Of a stretch of DNA of 64,000 nucleotides, positions 26,918 to 35,443 are shown piece after piece. The DNA comes from an uncultured Planctomyces sp. (GTDB lineage Bacteria; Planctomycetota; Planctomycetia; Planctomycetales; Planctomycetaceae): contig CALDJX010000208.1 of NCBI GenBank assembly GCA_937899075.1, forward strand, positions 1-64,000, written 5' to 3'. The notes under the pieces are model-generated. The model did not search any database, was not told the DNA's origin, and saw only the letters and a list, made by a program, of their open reading frames with translations. The number at the start of each line of letters is the position of its first letter. Position 1 is the first letter of the stretch. A program made the translations under genes and the position numbers.

Positions 26918-28000
26918 TTAAGCAGCTTCTGACTGGTTGGCGTTGAGTTGTTCAATTTCGATGGAGAGCTTTGCGACCTGTTTCTGCAAAGTTCGAAGGG
27001 ACGATCGCATCTCGGGGAGTTTGTTCTGGGTCATCACGATTTTGATTGTTTCGTCAATTCGGCGAGCCGGCATTCCTGCCCACGTTTCACCGTCCGGGAC
27101 GTCCTTGTGGTGCGCCGAACTGGCTGCCAACGACGCTCCCGTTCCGATGTTGAGGTGGTCGCCAATTCCGGCCTGGCCGCCAGCACGAACGTAGTCACCC
27201 GTTGTCGATGATCCGGCGATGCCAACCTGTGAGGCAAACGCGTTGTGCTTACCGATTTCGCAGTTGTGAGCGATCATCACGAGGTTATCGATCTTCGTTC
27301 CTTCGGCGATGATCGTCGGGCCGATCATGCCGCGATCGATGGTCGCGTTCGCTCCGATTTCAACGTCGTCGTGGATCTCGACGGTGCCCTGCTGCGGGAT
27401 CTTTTCGAAGTGGCCTTCACGGAAGCGATACCCGAATCCGTCCGCTCCGATCACCGCTCCGGCGTGGATGATAACTCGGTTTCCGATCGTCACGTCGAAG
27501 TAGACCGCGACGTTTGCATGAATCGTCACGTTGTCGCCCAGTGCCACTCCGTCGCCAATGTACGCACCGGGGTAAATGTCGCAGCCCGAGCCGATGACGA
27601 CGTCTTCGCCGATGAACGCTCCGGGAAAGACGTTGACGCCTGCTCCCAGCGTTGCCGATTTCGCGACGACCGCCTGCGGCGAAATTCCGACGGACGATCG
27701 CGGACGATCGCTACGGAATTGTCTGGCTGTTTCGATGAACGCGTCGAGCGCGTCGTCGACGACAATGAAAGTGTGTTTCTCTCGCAGTTCGTCGGTCAGC
27801 TCTTCCTGTCGAGACCGACTGACGATAATCGCCGCAGCGTTCGCGTTAGAAAGTTCTCGAACCTTGGCTTCATCGGCCAGAAAAGTGACGCAGTCGAGGC
27901 CTGCTTTACTCAGCGCCAGCGCGTTCGCGACCGCTCGATCGGAATCGCCGATAACTTCACCGCCTAAACTGGCGGCCAGCGCCCCCACTGTCGCATCCAT
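26918..28000 (-). CDS. lpxD: UDP-3-O-(3-hydroxyacyl)glucosamine N-acyltransferase LpxD
   Basis: A 360-aa acyltransferase of lipid A synthesis. The start at 28000 (MDATVGALAASLGG) has AGGAAGGA about 8 nt upstream, better than the ORF-track start nine codons earlier. It has an N-terminal uridine-binding domain (about 1-100), then a left-handed beta-helix of hexapeptide repeats (GAFIGEDVVIGSGCDIYPGAYIG). The catalytic His lies in MIAHNCEIGKHNAF, and the C-terminal helix is coiled (LRTLQKQVAKLSIEIEQL). Upstream of lpxI. Together they support an asymmetric outer membrane in this organism. Confidence 0.93.
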   Translation of the reverse strand: MDATVGALAASLGGEVIGDSDRAVANALALSKAGLDCVTFLADEAKVRELSNANAAAIIVSRSRQEELTDELREKHTFIVVDDALDAFIETARQFRSDRPRSSVGISPQAVVAKSATLGAGVNVFPGAFIGEDVVIGSGCDIYPGAYIGDGVALGDNVTIHANVAVYFDVTIGNRVIIHAGAVIGADGFGYRFREGHFEKIPQQGTVEIHDDVEIGANATIDRGMIGPTIIAEGTKIDNLVMIAHNCEIGKHNAFASQVGIAGSSTTGDYVRAGGQAGIGDHLNIGTGASLAASSAHHKDVPDGETWAGMPARRIDETIKIVMTQNKLPEMRSSLRTLQKQVAKLSIEIEQLNANQSEAA

Positions 28001-28245
28001 GCGCGGGTCCTTCCTGACGGCAGTCAATCATTGTTGAATTGGCTCCGTCGTCCGGGAATTTGGTCACAAACACCTTGGCTCTGCCGACGGGCGCGTGTTT
28101 GTAGCCCATACTTCCAAAATCGATCAAGACGTGTTTACCATTCGAACCTGCCGACTGACGAGCAGTTTGCGATGTCCGCAGGGCTCGATCGGCGAGCAGA
28201 TTGTCCTCTGCAAAACTCACTAACTCACAGCAAATTGGGCGGAAA

Positions 28246-28617
28246 ATGGGCGTTCGGGGAATCCGGGGAGCAACGACGGTCGAAAACGATGTGCCGGCAG
28301 AAATTCACGAGGCGACTCGGGAAATGCTGGAAGAGCTGCTTCGTGCCAACGGAATCAGCGATTTTGAAGAGGTCGGCTCGATCATTTTCACGACTTCGCC
28401 CGACCTGACGTCAACGTTCCCCGCCGAAGCCGCACGAGCCATCGGCATGAGTCAGGTGCCTCTGCTGTGTGCATCTGAGATCGCCGTGCCGGGTTCCATG
28501 CCCCAGTGCATTCGAGTTTTGCTCCACTGGAACACGGACAAGAAGCAGGGCGAAGTCGTCCACGTCTACCTCCGCGAAGCGAAACGCCTGCGCCCGGACG
28601 TCGCGTCCGCTCAGTGA
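28246..28617 (+). CDS. aroH: Chorismate mutase, AroH (monofunctional) type
   Basis: A 123-aa enzyme converting chorismate to prephenate for Phe/Tyr synthesis. It aligns by eye with Bacillus subtilis Aro[11 protein letters not shown] (active-site Arg), [14 protein letters not shown], and [21 protein letters not shown] (Cys, Glu and Arg of the active site), then [14 protein letters not shown]. The Met at 28246 is the start; the ORF-track entry extends 15 codons further upstream without similarity. Divergent from lpxD. Confidence 0.93.
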   Translation: MGVRGIRGATTVENDVPAEIHEATREMLEELLRANGISDFEEVGSIIFTTSPDLTSTFPAEAARAIGMSQVPLLCASEIAVPGSMPQCIRVLLHWNTDKKQGEVVHVYLREAKRLRPDVASAQ

Positions 28618-28623
28618 TGTCTT

Positions 28624-28735
28624 CTCGTTCGTACGCTCTGCGTGGGAACGCAATTCGCGCTCTGCGTCCGTGGGTTCAACACAGGGGACGCTGAGCGTCT
28701 AGAGCAACGTTCCAGCGCAGAGCATTGGAACGAGT
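28624..28735. repeat. Intergenic inverted repeat, family J (CTCTGCGTGGGAACG type)
   Basis: The left arm tctcgttcgtacgctctgcgtgggaacg and right arm cgttccagcgcagagcattggaacgaga pair imperfectly across about 60 bp. The internal gacgctgagcgtc forms its own small hairpin. The element begins a few bases after the aroH stop. One copy here. The CTCTGCGTGGGAACG core resembles a repeat common in several Gram-negative genomes. Confidence 0.65.
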
Positions 28736-28904
28736 TTTGATGTGCAGCGTTCGCCCGGTTGCTCTCGTCCCTCGGCTCTTGACTCTCGGCCATCCACACA
28801 TGCCTCGTTGCCGGCACTCTGGCTCAGGGTTAGAGTTTCACCGGAAGCCGAGCGTCGCTTGCGTCGGCCATTTGTGCGGGTCTTTTGAATTCCGGAGAAG
28901 CCAC

Positions 28905-29627
28905 GTGAAACGCCCATTCGTTTTTGGCGGTGTCGTTGCGTCAGGTCTCGTCATTGCAGCCGTTCTGGTCGGTCCGAGTTCCGTCTCTGACCTTTTCGGA
29001 CAACAGAAGAAGGCTAAAAAACCGCCCAGTGTCACCGCGATGCGAGCCTTCGAACTGCGGGAAAAGAAGGCTCGCGAGCAGTTTCTGCGAGACACCGCTC
29101 AACTGGCGAAAGACTACGAAGAAGCCGGACTGCTGGAGAAAGCCAAGGCTCTGCTCAAAACTGTCCAGCGAGTTGACGGCAGCATTCCTGGTGTGAAGGA
29201 AAAACTGGACACCATCGAAGAGACGATCCTTTCAGCCAATCCGTACGAGTTTCAGGTCGACACAGCCAAAGGTTGGGGCGAGCCCGTCGCTCGCGTTGAA
29301 CAGGGGAAGAAGTTCCGGGTCGCCGCCAAAGGCACGTACAAATTTGTCGTCGAGCAGACGGTCGGCCCGACAGGCTTCCCCTCCGACGATCCGCTTCGTC
29401 AGATGACCAAAGGAATACCCGGCGGAGCGCTCATGGCGATCGTGGTTCCGCTGAACGATCGAGGAAAACCCGGCAAGCCTGGTCAGCCGATTGAAATCGG
29501 CGAGGGCAAAGAGATCACGCCAAAGGACAGCGGTTTGCTCTTCATCGGAGTGAACGCTCCGGCCGGAAACAAGAACCAGGGAAGCATCGCCGTCCAGCTT
29601 TCCGGCTACGTCGCCCCGCGGCAGTAA
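28905..29627 (+). CDS. Secreted protein with coiled segment and PA-IL-like beta domain
   Basis: About 240 aa. The GTG at 28905 is chosen because CCGGAG lies 9 nt upstream and it opens a signal peptide (KRPFVFGGVVASGLVIAAVLVG). The ORF-track start would add 60 residues translated through a repeat. Residues about 40-105 are charged helices (REKKAREQFLRDTAQLAKDYEEAG), perhaps a helical-hairpin or TPR-like unit. The remainder (GWGEPVARVEQGKKFRVAAKGTY ... GGALMAIVVPLND ... GLLFIGVNAP) follows the strand pattern of PA-IL-like lectin or galactose-binding folds. Sugar binding is an inference. A strong terminator follows. Confidence 0.6.
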   Translation: MKRPFVFGGVVASGLVIAAVLVGPSSVSDLFGQQKKAKKPPSVTAMRAFELREKKAREQFLRDTAQLAKDYEEAGLLEKAKALLKTVQRVDGSIPGVKEKLDTIEETILSANPYEFQVDTAKGWGEPVARVEQGKKFRVAAKGTYKFVVEQTVGPTGFPSDDPLRQMTKGIPGGALMAIVVPLNDRGKPGKPGQPIEIGEGKEITPKDSGLLFIGVNAPAGNKNQGSIAVQLSGYVAPRQ

Positions 29628-29664
29628 GGTTCAGCCGCAGAACACGTCGCTGCATGGCTGCCCG

Positions 29665-29694
29665 AGACGACCGACTTCGGTCGTCTATTTTTTT
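29665..29694 (+). terminator. Rho-independent terminator after the PA-IL-like gene
   Basis: AGACGACCGACTTCGGTCGTCT forms a near-perfect 8-10 bp stem, followed at once by ATTTTTTT. It is the strongest terminator in the window and separates the secreted protein gene from the five-gene signalling cluster downstream. Confidence 0.9.
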
Positions 29695-29920
29695 GATAAT
29701 TGCGGCGTTTCTGCGAATTCGGCAGTTTGGAAACCCTTAATCCGAAGCCGCTTACGACAAATTTCGAAAAACACTTCAGTCCTGGCCAATATTCCGAGGC
29801 GACCGGCGAACTACTCTTCAGAACTTTGATCTGCATCGAGCAACGCTCGTTCAGCAAGACCTGCCATCAGGCAAATGAGACCAGTTTTTGAATTGGGAAT
29901 TGAATCAAGGAGACACAGTT

Positions 29921-30730
29921 ATGCTTTCACTGAAAACCGCAATCGTTGGTGGAGTCAGCGCCTTAGCACTTGGCACACTTGTCCTCGGCACAACCTGGAT
30001 CAGCTACGTTCGAACAGCAAAGAACGAAGTGGCCAACGCCGTCGAAGAAGCCATTCCGATCGAGTTCCAACTCAAACGAGCCAAAGACATGCTCGACAAC
30101 GAGCTGGAGCCGGAAATTCGCAAGATGAAGCACGCCGTCGCCGAGTCGCAGGTCGACGTGGAGCACCTTCAGGCAAGGCTGGATGAGAAGCAGGAAACCG
30201 TCACTCAGCGTCGTGCTGAAATCATGGCGAGAAACGACCAGCTTAAGTCGCAGAAAACAACGTTCCTGGTCAACGACGTCAGCTACACAAAAACTGAGTT
30301 GGAAGAAGACCTCGGGAAACGCTTTGATCGTTTCAAGACTCTGGAGCAGACTTTCAAATCAGAAGTGAAAGTGCTCGAAGCCAAGCGTCAAGCTGTCGTG
30401 GCCAACGAAAGCAAAGTTGAAAAACTCCTGGGAGCTCGTGAAGAGCTGCGTTTGCAGATCGAAGAACTCCAGGCACGCGTTAGTGCTCTGAAGGCTGCTG
30501 AAACGGTAGCTGAATCCGACTTCGACGATTCGAAGCTGGCAAACGTCAAGAACCTGCTCGACAGTCTGGATGCCAAGGTCGACGTTCGGGAACGCGAATT
30601 GTCTCTCGAAGGCAAAGAAACTGACCTGATTCCTGTCGAAACGGAAGGGTCTTCCAAGAGCGTTGTCGACTCGGTGGATGCTTACTTCGGAAACGAAGCA
30701 CCGTTCGAAGACACCGCTTCAACGAAGTAA
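29921..30730 (+). CDS. Membrane-anchored coiled-coil protein
   Basis: A 269-aa protein. The start at 29921 has AAGGAG 8 nt upstream; the ORF-track start lies 11 codons earlier. An N-terminal transmembrane helix (IVGGVSALALGTLVLGTTWI, about 7-28) precedes about 190 residues of Glu/Lys/Ala-rich coiled coil (MKHAVAESQVDVEHLQARLDEKQ) and a short acidic tail. No catalytic motif. It somewhat resembles PspA-like or chain-length coiled-coil proteins in appearance, but I cannot assign a family. It is the first gene of a same-strand run with FHA, kinase, membrane and sigma-factor genes. Confidence 0.65.
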   Translation: MLSLKTAIVGGVSALALGTLVLGTTWISYVRTAKNEVANAVEEAIPIEFQLKRAKDMLDNELEPEIRKMKHAVAESQVDVEHLQARLDEKQETVTQRRAEIMARNDQLKSQKTTFLVNDVSYTKTELEEDLGKRFDRFKTLEQTFKSEVKVLEAKRQAVVANESKVEKLLGAREELRLQIEELQARVSALKAAETVAESDFDDSKLANVKNLLDSLDAKVDVRERELSLEGKETDLIPVETEGSSKSVVDSVDAYFGNEAPFEDTASTK

Positions 30731-30777
30731 CGAAGCGTCTTCTGATTCTCTGACTGGTAAAGACTGAGTTGCTCATT

Positions 30778-30814
30778 CGGATCGGCAGGCTGCATGAAGC
30801 AGACTGCCGATCCG
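30778..30814 (+). promoter_or_regulatory. Perfect 11-bp inverted repeat between coiled-coil and FHA genes
   Basis: CGGATCGGCAG and CTGCCGATCCG flank a 15-nt loop. No T-run follows, so it is not a standard terminator. The ATG at 30794 given by the ORF track lies in the loop. It may act as an RNA processing or attenuation hairpin, or as a protein-binding site. Confidence 0.55.
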
Positions 30815-30847
30815 CTTCGGACGTTCCTTGACGAGAAACGAGGCATC

Positions 30848-31525
30848 ATGATCAGCTCGTTCTTCAGTCTGGCATCGAAAACTGCTTCGACGGAAAGTCA
30901 GGCAACAACTAACCGATACGTTGCTTGGATCGACGGTGTCGGAACGTGGCTGATTCTGACGGGTTCTTCCGTTTCGCTGGGACGGGTCAACGGCAACGTG
31001 AGCCCGCTGATAAAAACACCCGTGAGCGAGCCGGAAGCCGACATTGCTCTGGTCGCGAATCTTTCACGAAGTCACGCCAGCATTCAGAGAGTCGAAGAGA
31101 ACTACGTCTTGCATCCAGAATCTTCGGTGCGGATTCAAAGCAGACCGATTTCGTACGACACGGTTTTGCCGGACTCTTGCGAGATCACGCTCGGCGATTC
31201 TGTTCGGCTTTCGTTTTCGATTCCGACGCCGCTGAGTGCCACGGCGAAGATGACGTTTGCCAGCGAGCACCGACCTCGCACTTCGGTCGACGGAGTAATC
31301 CTCATGGCGGAGACATGCCTGCTCGGACCATCGGCCAGCGACCATATTCTGTGTCGCAACTGGTCGGAGTCAGTCGTGCTGGTACAGACGTCAGCGGGAA
31401 TCGTTGTGAAGTCAAAACAGGAATTACAGATCGGTGGTCGCAAGGCAGGGACATCGGGTGTCGTTTCAAATGGTCAGGTTGTCAGCGGCGACGACTTTCG
31501 TTTTCGCCTCGAACCATTGATCTGA
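30848..31525 (+). CDS. FHA-domain protein
   Basis: About 225 aa from the ATG at 30848, preferred because the upstream ATG sits in a perfect hairpin loop. Residues about 20-115 read as a forkhead-associated domain: an initial beta strand with VSLGRVNG, ADIALVANLSRSHASIQR (the R-S-H core that contacts phosphothreonine), YVLHPESSVRI and LPDSCEITLGDSVRLSF. The second half (about 120-225) is beta-rich (LCRNWSESVVLVQTSAGIVVKS) and could be a second FHA-like or a dedicated domain. FHA domains bind pThr peptides, so it is a probable reader of the kinase encoded next. Confidence 0.75.
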   Translation: MISSFFSLASKTASTESQATTNRYVAWIDGVGTWLILTGSSVSLGRVNGNVSPLIKTPVSEPEADIALVANLSRSHASIQRVEENYVLHPESSVRIQSRPISYDTVLPDSCEITLGDSVRLSFSIPTPLSATAKMTFASEHRPRTSVDGVILMAETCLLGPSASDHILCRNWSESVVLVQTSAGIVVKSKQELQIGGRKAGTSGVVSNGQVVSGDDFRFRLEPLI

Positions 31526-31656
31526 CAGAAGTCCGAAGACAGGAAGCAGCGTTTGAGGAGTTACCGCCGGAGCATCGACAGGACGAACACACTGAAAGTC
31601 CGGCAAAGCCAATCCAGTTATTGATGACTCGGTTGAAATCCTCAAAACGGTAAACC

Positions 31657-33564
31657 ATGAATACAACAATCGACCTCAGACAGGGCCCGCGAAAGGGCGG
31701 TGGTTCGATGAACTTCAGATATGAACCGGAATCAAAGCCGCTCGATGGCTACACAATCAAACGCGCGATCCAGCGTGGTGGATTCGGCGAGGTTTACTAC
31801 GCGCTGAGTGACGGTGGCAAAGAGGTCGCGCTGAAACTGCTGCAGTCGAATGCGGACGTCGAGCTGCGCGGGATCGCTCAGTGCCTGAACCTGAAACACT
31901 CAAATCTGCTGTGCATCTTTGACGTCAAAGAGTCCGCTGCTGGCGAACAATTCGTCATCATGGAATACGTCGCTGGCCGAACGCTCGGCGAAGTGATCGC
32001 CGAAAAGCCAAACGGCATCGAACACGAACACGTCGAAGAGATGCTGATTCAAATTGCCGCTGGAGCCGACTATCTGCACGAACGCGGCATCGTTCACCGT
32101 GATCTCAAGCCGGCCAATATCTATCTCGAAAACGGAGTCATCAAGATCGGCGATGTTGGGCTGGCGAAGTTCATTTCCGAAAGCCGCCGCAGTGCTCAGA
32201 CGCAAAGCGTCGGCACTGTTTACTACATGGCTCCGGAAATTGCTCACGGTCGTTACGGCAAAGAAGTCGACGTCTACGCCATCGGCGTCATGCTTTACGA
32301 AATGCTGACCGGCAATGTTCCGTTCGACGGAGAGTCGACGGGCGAAATCCTGATGAAGCAACTATCCGCCGAGCCGGACCTCAGCTCGCTTCCGACGGCC
32401 ATTCGTCCTGTCGTCGCACGTGCCCTCGCAAAGGATCCAGAGAAGCGAACATCAAGTGCCGCGCAGCTTGCTCAGGAATTCTCTGCGGCACTTCACGGTA
32501 CAACCTCGCCAGCGCCTCCGCCCATTCCCGTAGAAGTTAAAGCGAGCTACCGGGACGAACCAATCCGCGGCGAACGGCTCAACAAATCAGAGGATCGTCA
32601 ACGTGCCGAACTCTACGACGCGAAACAAAGGCACTGGCAGGAACGGGCCGAGTGGTTTCAACGGCCCGGCAACTGGATGATCGTGGCTGGTGGTGCGGTC
32701 CTGTTGGTAATCCTTTCTCCGATCATCGCGGGAGTTGGAATTCCGTTGGTGGTTCTTGCAAGTCCGCTGTTGATCCTGCTGGCTTTTGCAGCCGGAGCAT
32801 TTGGACTGGTGAAGTGGGCAATAAATGTTTTCGCCGGTGACGGTTCCAACGTGGGGCATGGCCACAATCGGGGAGTAAAACTCAACAGCGGATACGTGAG
32901 GTACGAATCCGCGAACAGTGAACGGCAACTCGGAATGCTGGATCGAGTCGCGGAGTCGACCGGTTCGATGGCCGTGGCTGCGTTTTGTTCAGCGGCGATC
33001 GCGTTTGCTCTGTTTGCAACGAAGACCGCTCTCGACACGCCAACGCAAGCAACACTCTTTGGAATTGTCACCACGCTCGGAGCATGGGCCGCCTTACTGC
33101 CCGCAAAAATGTGGGAAGGTCGCGGCGGAGACGGATTTGTCCGCCGGATGATGACCGGTCTGCTGGGAGCTGCCGTCGGTGTCGCGGCATTCGGCGTCGA
33201 CGATGCCTTGATGGTACACCTGCCTGTTCGAAGCATCATGGATCCGGTCGCGACTCAACTGGCCAATCAGAACTTTCTGCCAGTCTCGTTGAGCTATGGA
33301 GACGCGTCACGACTGATCGGCTACATCGTCTTCTTCACGGTGCTGATGATGGTTCGTCGCTGGTGGTTCCACGTCGACTCTTACCGACCTCATCGCATTC
33401 GAGTGTCCTCGGTTTTCTGGACAGCCGCCGCCGCATGGCTGCTTTCTTTGACGACGCACTTCCCGGCCGAGTGGGCCGTCCTCTGGGCAATCGCAACCTC
33501 GACAACGGCACAACTTGCGGCCGTGTGGGTTCGCCCTGATCAACGTACAGCTCCGAAAGCCTGA
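31657..33564 (+). CDS. Membrane Ser/Thr protein kinase with C-terminal multi-helix membrane domain
   Basis: A 635-aa protein; an in-frame ATG at 31708 is an alternative start. Kinase domain about 30-285: [10 protein letters not shown] (Gly loop), VALKLL (Lys), [11 protein letters not shown] (catalytic loop), GDVGLAKF where DFG is usual, and [28 protein letters not shown] short linker ([17 protein letters not shown]) follows. The C-terminal 300 residues hold about six to eight transmembrane segments ([62 protein letters not shown]). Sits between an FHA gene and a membrane-protein gene. DVG retains the metal-binding Asp, so activity is plausible. Confidence 0.85.
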   Translation: MNTTIDLRQGPRKGGGSMNFRYEPESKPLDGYTIKRAIQRGGFGEVYYALSDGGKEVALKLLQSNADVELRGIAQCLNLKHSNLLCIFDVKESAAGEQFVIMEYVAGRTLGEVIAEKPNGIEHEHVEEMLIQIAAGADYLHERGIVHRDLKPANIYLENGVIKIGDVGLAKFISESRRSAQTQSVGTVYYMAPEIAHGRYGKEVDVYAIGVMLYEMLTGNVPFDGESTGEILMKQLSAEPDLSSLPTAIRPVVARALAKDPEKRTSSAAQLAQEFSAALHGTTSPAPPPIPVEVKASYRDEPIRGERLNKSEDRQRAELYDAKQRHWQERAEWFQRPGNWMIVAGGAVLLVILSPIIAGVGIPLVVLASPLLILLAFAAGAFGLVKWAINVFAGDGSNVGHGHNRGVKLNSGYVRYESANSERQLGMLDRVAESTGSMAVAAFCSAAIAFALFATKTALDTPTQATLFGIVTTLGAWAALLPAKMWEGRGGDGFVRRMMTGLLGAAVGVAAFGVDDALMVHLPVRSIMDPVATQLANQNFLPVSLSYGDASRLIGYIVFFTVLMMVRRWWFHVDSYRPHRIRVSSVFWTAAAAWLLSLTTHFPAEWAVLWAIATSTTAQLAAVWVRPDQRTAPKA

Positions 33565-33655
33565 ATTGGGCCTGACAGTTGCCTGGTGGAATAACTTCTT
33601 CAGCGACTGACAACGTTTAACGAGTCATTCAATTCAACTCCGATTGGAGTCAACT

Positions 33656-34606
33656 ATGAACGCAGCCCCGGTTCAACTTTCATTCATTGGGCTCCTTGTG
33701 CTCGGTCTGGTCGGGCTCGGATGCCTGTTCTTGCTCACGATGATTCTGCGAACCTTCACGGGACGCTCACACCGAGGGTATCAATCAGTCGAAGCGGGAA
33801 GCCCCGTTTCGCATCCTCGCAGTGTGCTAGGTCCGGTGCTGTTGGGTGTCGGTCTGTTGGTTGTCGGTCTGTTGGTTGTCGGCGTGGTGATGGTTGGAAT
33901 CCTGACTCTGAAAATGTCCTACCAGGTCCAGGAAATAGCCCCCGTCACCGTAACCGTAAGCTCTGAATCTGGCTCTGTCCGACCGAGGCAGGCCGCAATC
34001 GTCGAATCCACATCGATTGAAACTAACGCCAACACTAGAAGCGAAAATTCCGAGACAACCGATGGGGACTCCGAACTGCTTCCGTCATGGACAAAAAGAG
34101 AACGGATCGTTCTTGAGACGGGTGAAGTGCCGCGAGTCTTATTTGTCGAGACAAGCGGCTTGTACTCTTCCCAGGAAGAGGCCCTGGCCGAGGCGACGAA
34201 AAATGCGATCGACAAATTCAGATCACGACTCGCTGAAACGTGGAGCAGGCTCGCTGTCCAGCCGGTCCCTGAGAACATCTTTCAGGATGCGTCGATCCAG
34301 CAGGTTCATATCGAAAAACGAATGCACAGTTTCGGTGCCTACGAAGAACCCATGTACCGAGTCTACCTGCAATATCTGGACTCGGCTCAAACCAGAGAGC
34401 CAGTGATCGAAGCCTGGAAAAGCACATTCTCCAGCAATCGAGCGCTGCAGTTCGGAATCGGGTTCGGCGCTCTGGCCGCGTTGCTTGGAGTTGTCTCCGC
34501 AGGGCTTCGAGCTTTGTCCGCCGCCAAAGGAAGCCGCGGCCGCGCTGTCATGACGGCTCTGGCCTTTGCCGGTTTGGGGCTGGTTGGTTTACTGTTCATC
34601 GCTTGA
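33656..34606 (+). CDS. Four-helix membrane protein with periplasmic domain, unknown
   Basis: A 316-aa protein. The start at 33656 has TTGGAG 7 nt upstream; the ORF track counts from that TTG itself. Two N-terminal helices (FIGLLVLGLVGLGCLFLLTMI; VLLGVGLLVVGLLVVGVVMVGI) precede a soluble domain of about 170 residues. That domain contains SQEEALAEATKNAIDKFRSRL and a repeat of acidic/basic turns. Two C-terminal helices follow (FGIGFGALAALLGVVSAGL; MTALAFAGLGLVGLLFI). The second helix is encoded by a 15-bp tandem duplication. No family recognised. It may be a sensor or a partner of the adjacent kinase and sigma factor. Confidence 0.65.
   Translation: MNAAPVQLSFIGLLVLGLVGLGCLFLLTMILRTFTGRSHRGYQSVEAGSPVSHPRSVLGPVLLGVGLLVVGLLVVGVVMVGILTLKMSYQVQEIAPVTVTVSSESGSVRPRQAAIVESTSIETNANTRSENSETTDGDSELLPSWTKRERIVLETGEVPRVLFVETSGLYSSQEEALAEATKNAIDKFRSRLAETWSRLAVQPVPENIFQDASIQQVHIEKRMHSFGAYEEPMYRVYLQYLDSAQTREPVIEAWKSTFSSNRALQFGIGFGALAALLGVVSAGLRALSAAKGSRGRAVMTALAFAGLGLVGLLFIA
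33848..33877 (+). repeat. In-frame 15-bp tandem duplication
   Basis: gtcggtctgttggtt occurs twice without interruption and a third partial unit (gtcggcgtggtg) follows. Each unit encodes VGLLV in transmembrane helix 2 of the host protein. Confidence 0.9.
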
Positions 34607-34652
34607 AGTTGATGCATAAGAAGTTCGCGAAAACCGACAGGAATCTCCACGC

Positions 34653-35291
34653 GTGAATCAAGCTGACCAGTTAATGCTTCGGCAGGTGAGGGATGGAGAT
34701 TCCGCAGCGTGGCAGCAGTTCATCGCGAGGTTCGAAGGTCGTCTACTCGCATTTGCCAACGCACGCCTGGCCAACAAGAGTTTGAGTGAAGACATCGTTC
34801 AAGAGACATTCATTGGTTTCCTGACCAGCCTGCCCAACTACGACGAGGGGACACCGGTCGAATCATTTCTCTTCGCCATTGCCGCGCACAAGTTGACCGA
34901 CGTCTTGCGCAGACAGGGCCGGCGGCCAACGGTTCCACTGTTCGCACCGACAGAAGACGGTGGCAAATTCCCAGAACCAGCCGGTAGCGCACGCCGAGCG
35001 TCAAGCATGATGCGCAGCCGCGAAGACCGGACAGCCGAACAGACGGTCGTTGGCCGTTGTCTGACCTCGCTGGTCGAACAATGGTTAAGCAGCGGCGAGT
35101 TCGAGCGACTGCAATGTGTCGAGCTTCTGTTCGTACTCGGCTGGCCGAATCGCGACGTGGCGACATTCATGAGCATCTCGGAACAGGCCGTCGCCAATCA
35201 CAAATACTTCGTCGTTACGAAGTTGAAGGCTGCTGCCAAAGAAGCTCGCCTGACCGACGTTTCGCTGCCCGAGTTGGTGGCCGAAGGCTAA
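34653..35291 (+). CDS. RNA polymerase sigma factor, ECF type
   Basis: A 212-aa protein, GTG start. Region 2 is clear: FEGRLLAFANARLANKSLSEDIVQETFIGFL (about 28-58, core binding with the D-I-V-Q-E-T-F motif) and FAIAAHKLTDVLRRQGRRP (-10 recognition). A 50-residue linker follows. Region 4 (VELLFVLGWPNRDVATFMSISEQAVANHKYFVVTKLKA) contains the HTH for the -35 element. It is last in the run coiled coil - FHA - kinase - membrane protein - sigma. No anti-sigma gene is recognisable nearby, which fits the known planctomycete habit of linking ECF factors to Ser/Thr kinases. Confidence 0.85.
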   Translation: MNQADQLMLRQVRDGDSAAWQQFIARFEGRLLAFANARLANKSLSEDIVQETFIGFLTSLPNYDEGTPVESFLFAIAAHKLTDVLRRQGRRPTVPLFAPTEDGGKFPEPAGSARRASSMMRSREDRTAEQTVVGRCLTSLVEQWLSSGEFERLQCVELLFVLGWPNRDVATFMSISEQAVANHKYFVVTKLKAAAKEARLTDVSLPELVAEG

Positions 35292-35320
35292 GTGGTCTGT
35301 TTCAGAAGTCAGGGCAGGGT

Positions 35321-35392
35321 TACCAGCACGAAGCGCAAGCGAGTGAATACTTATTCCGCGGAAGATTCACTCGCTTGCGCTTCGTGCTGGTA
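35321..35392. repeat. Intergenic palindrome, family I
   Basis: Perfect arms of about 29 bp (taccagcacgaagcgcaagc / gcttgcgcttcgtgctggta, extending into gagtgaa/ttcac) are separated by about 15 bp. The element lies between the convergent sigma-factor and YkgJ-type genes and could also fold as a bidirectional terminator-like hairpin, though no T-run follows. One copy in the window. Confidence 0.8.
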
Positions 35393-35443
35393 CTGAAAAC
35401 GCTGTACAGACTTCCGAACTGGCCGACTAAGGTAACATCCGAT

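Noticed and set aside
28725-28904. ORF-track N-terminal extension of the PA-IL-like gene
   Set aside because: Translated partly through a repeat; GTG at 28905 has the ribosome binding site and signal peptide.
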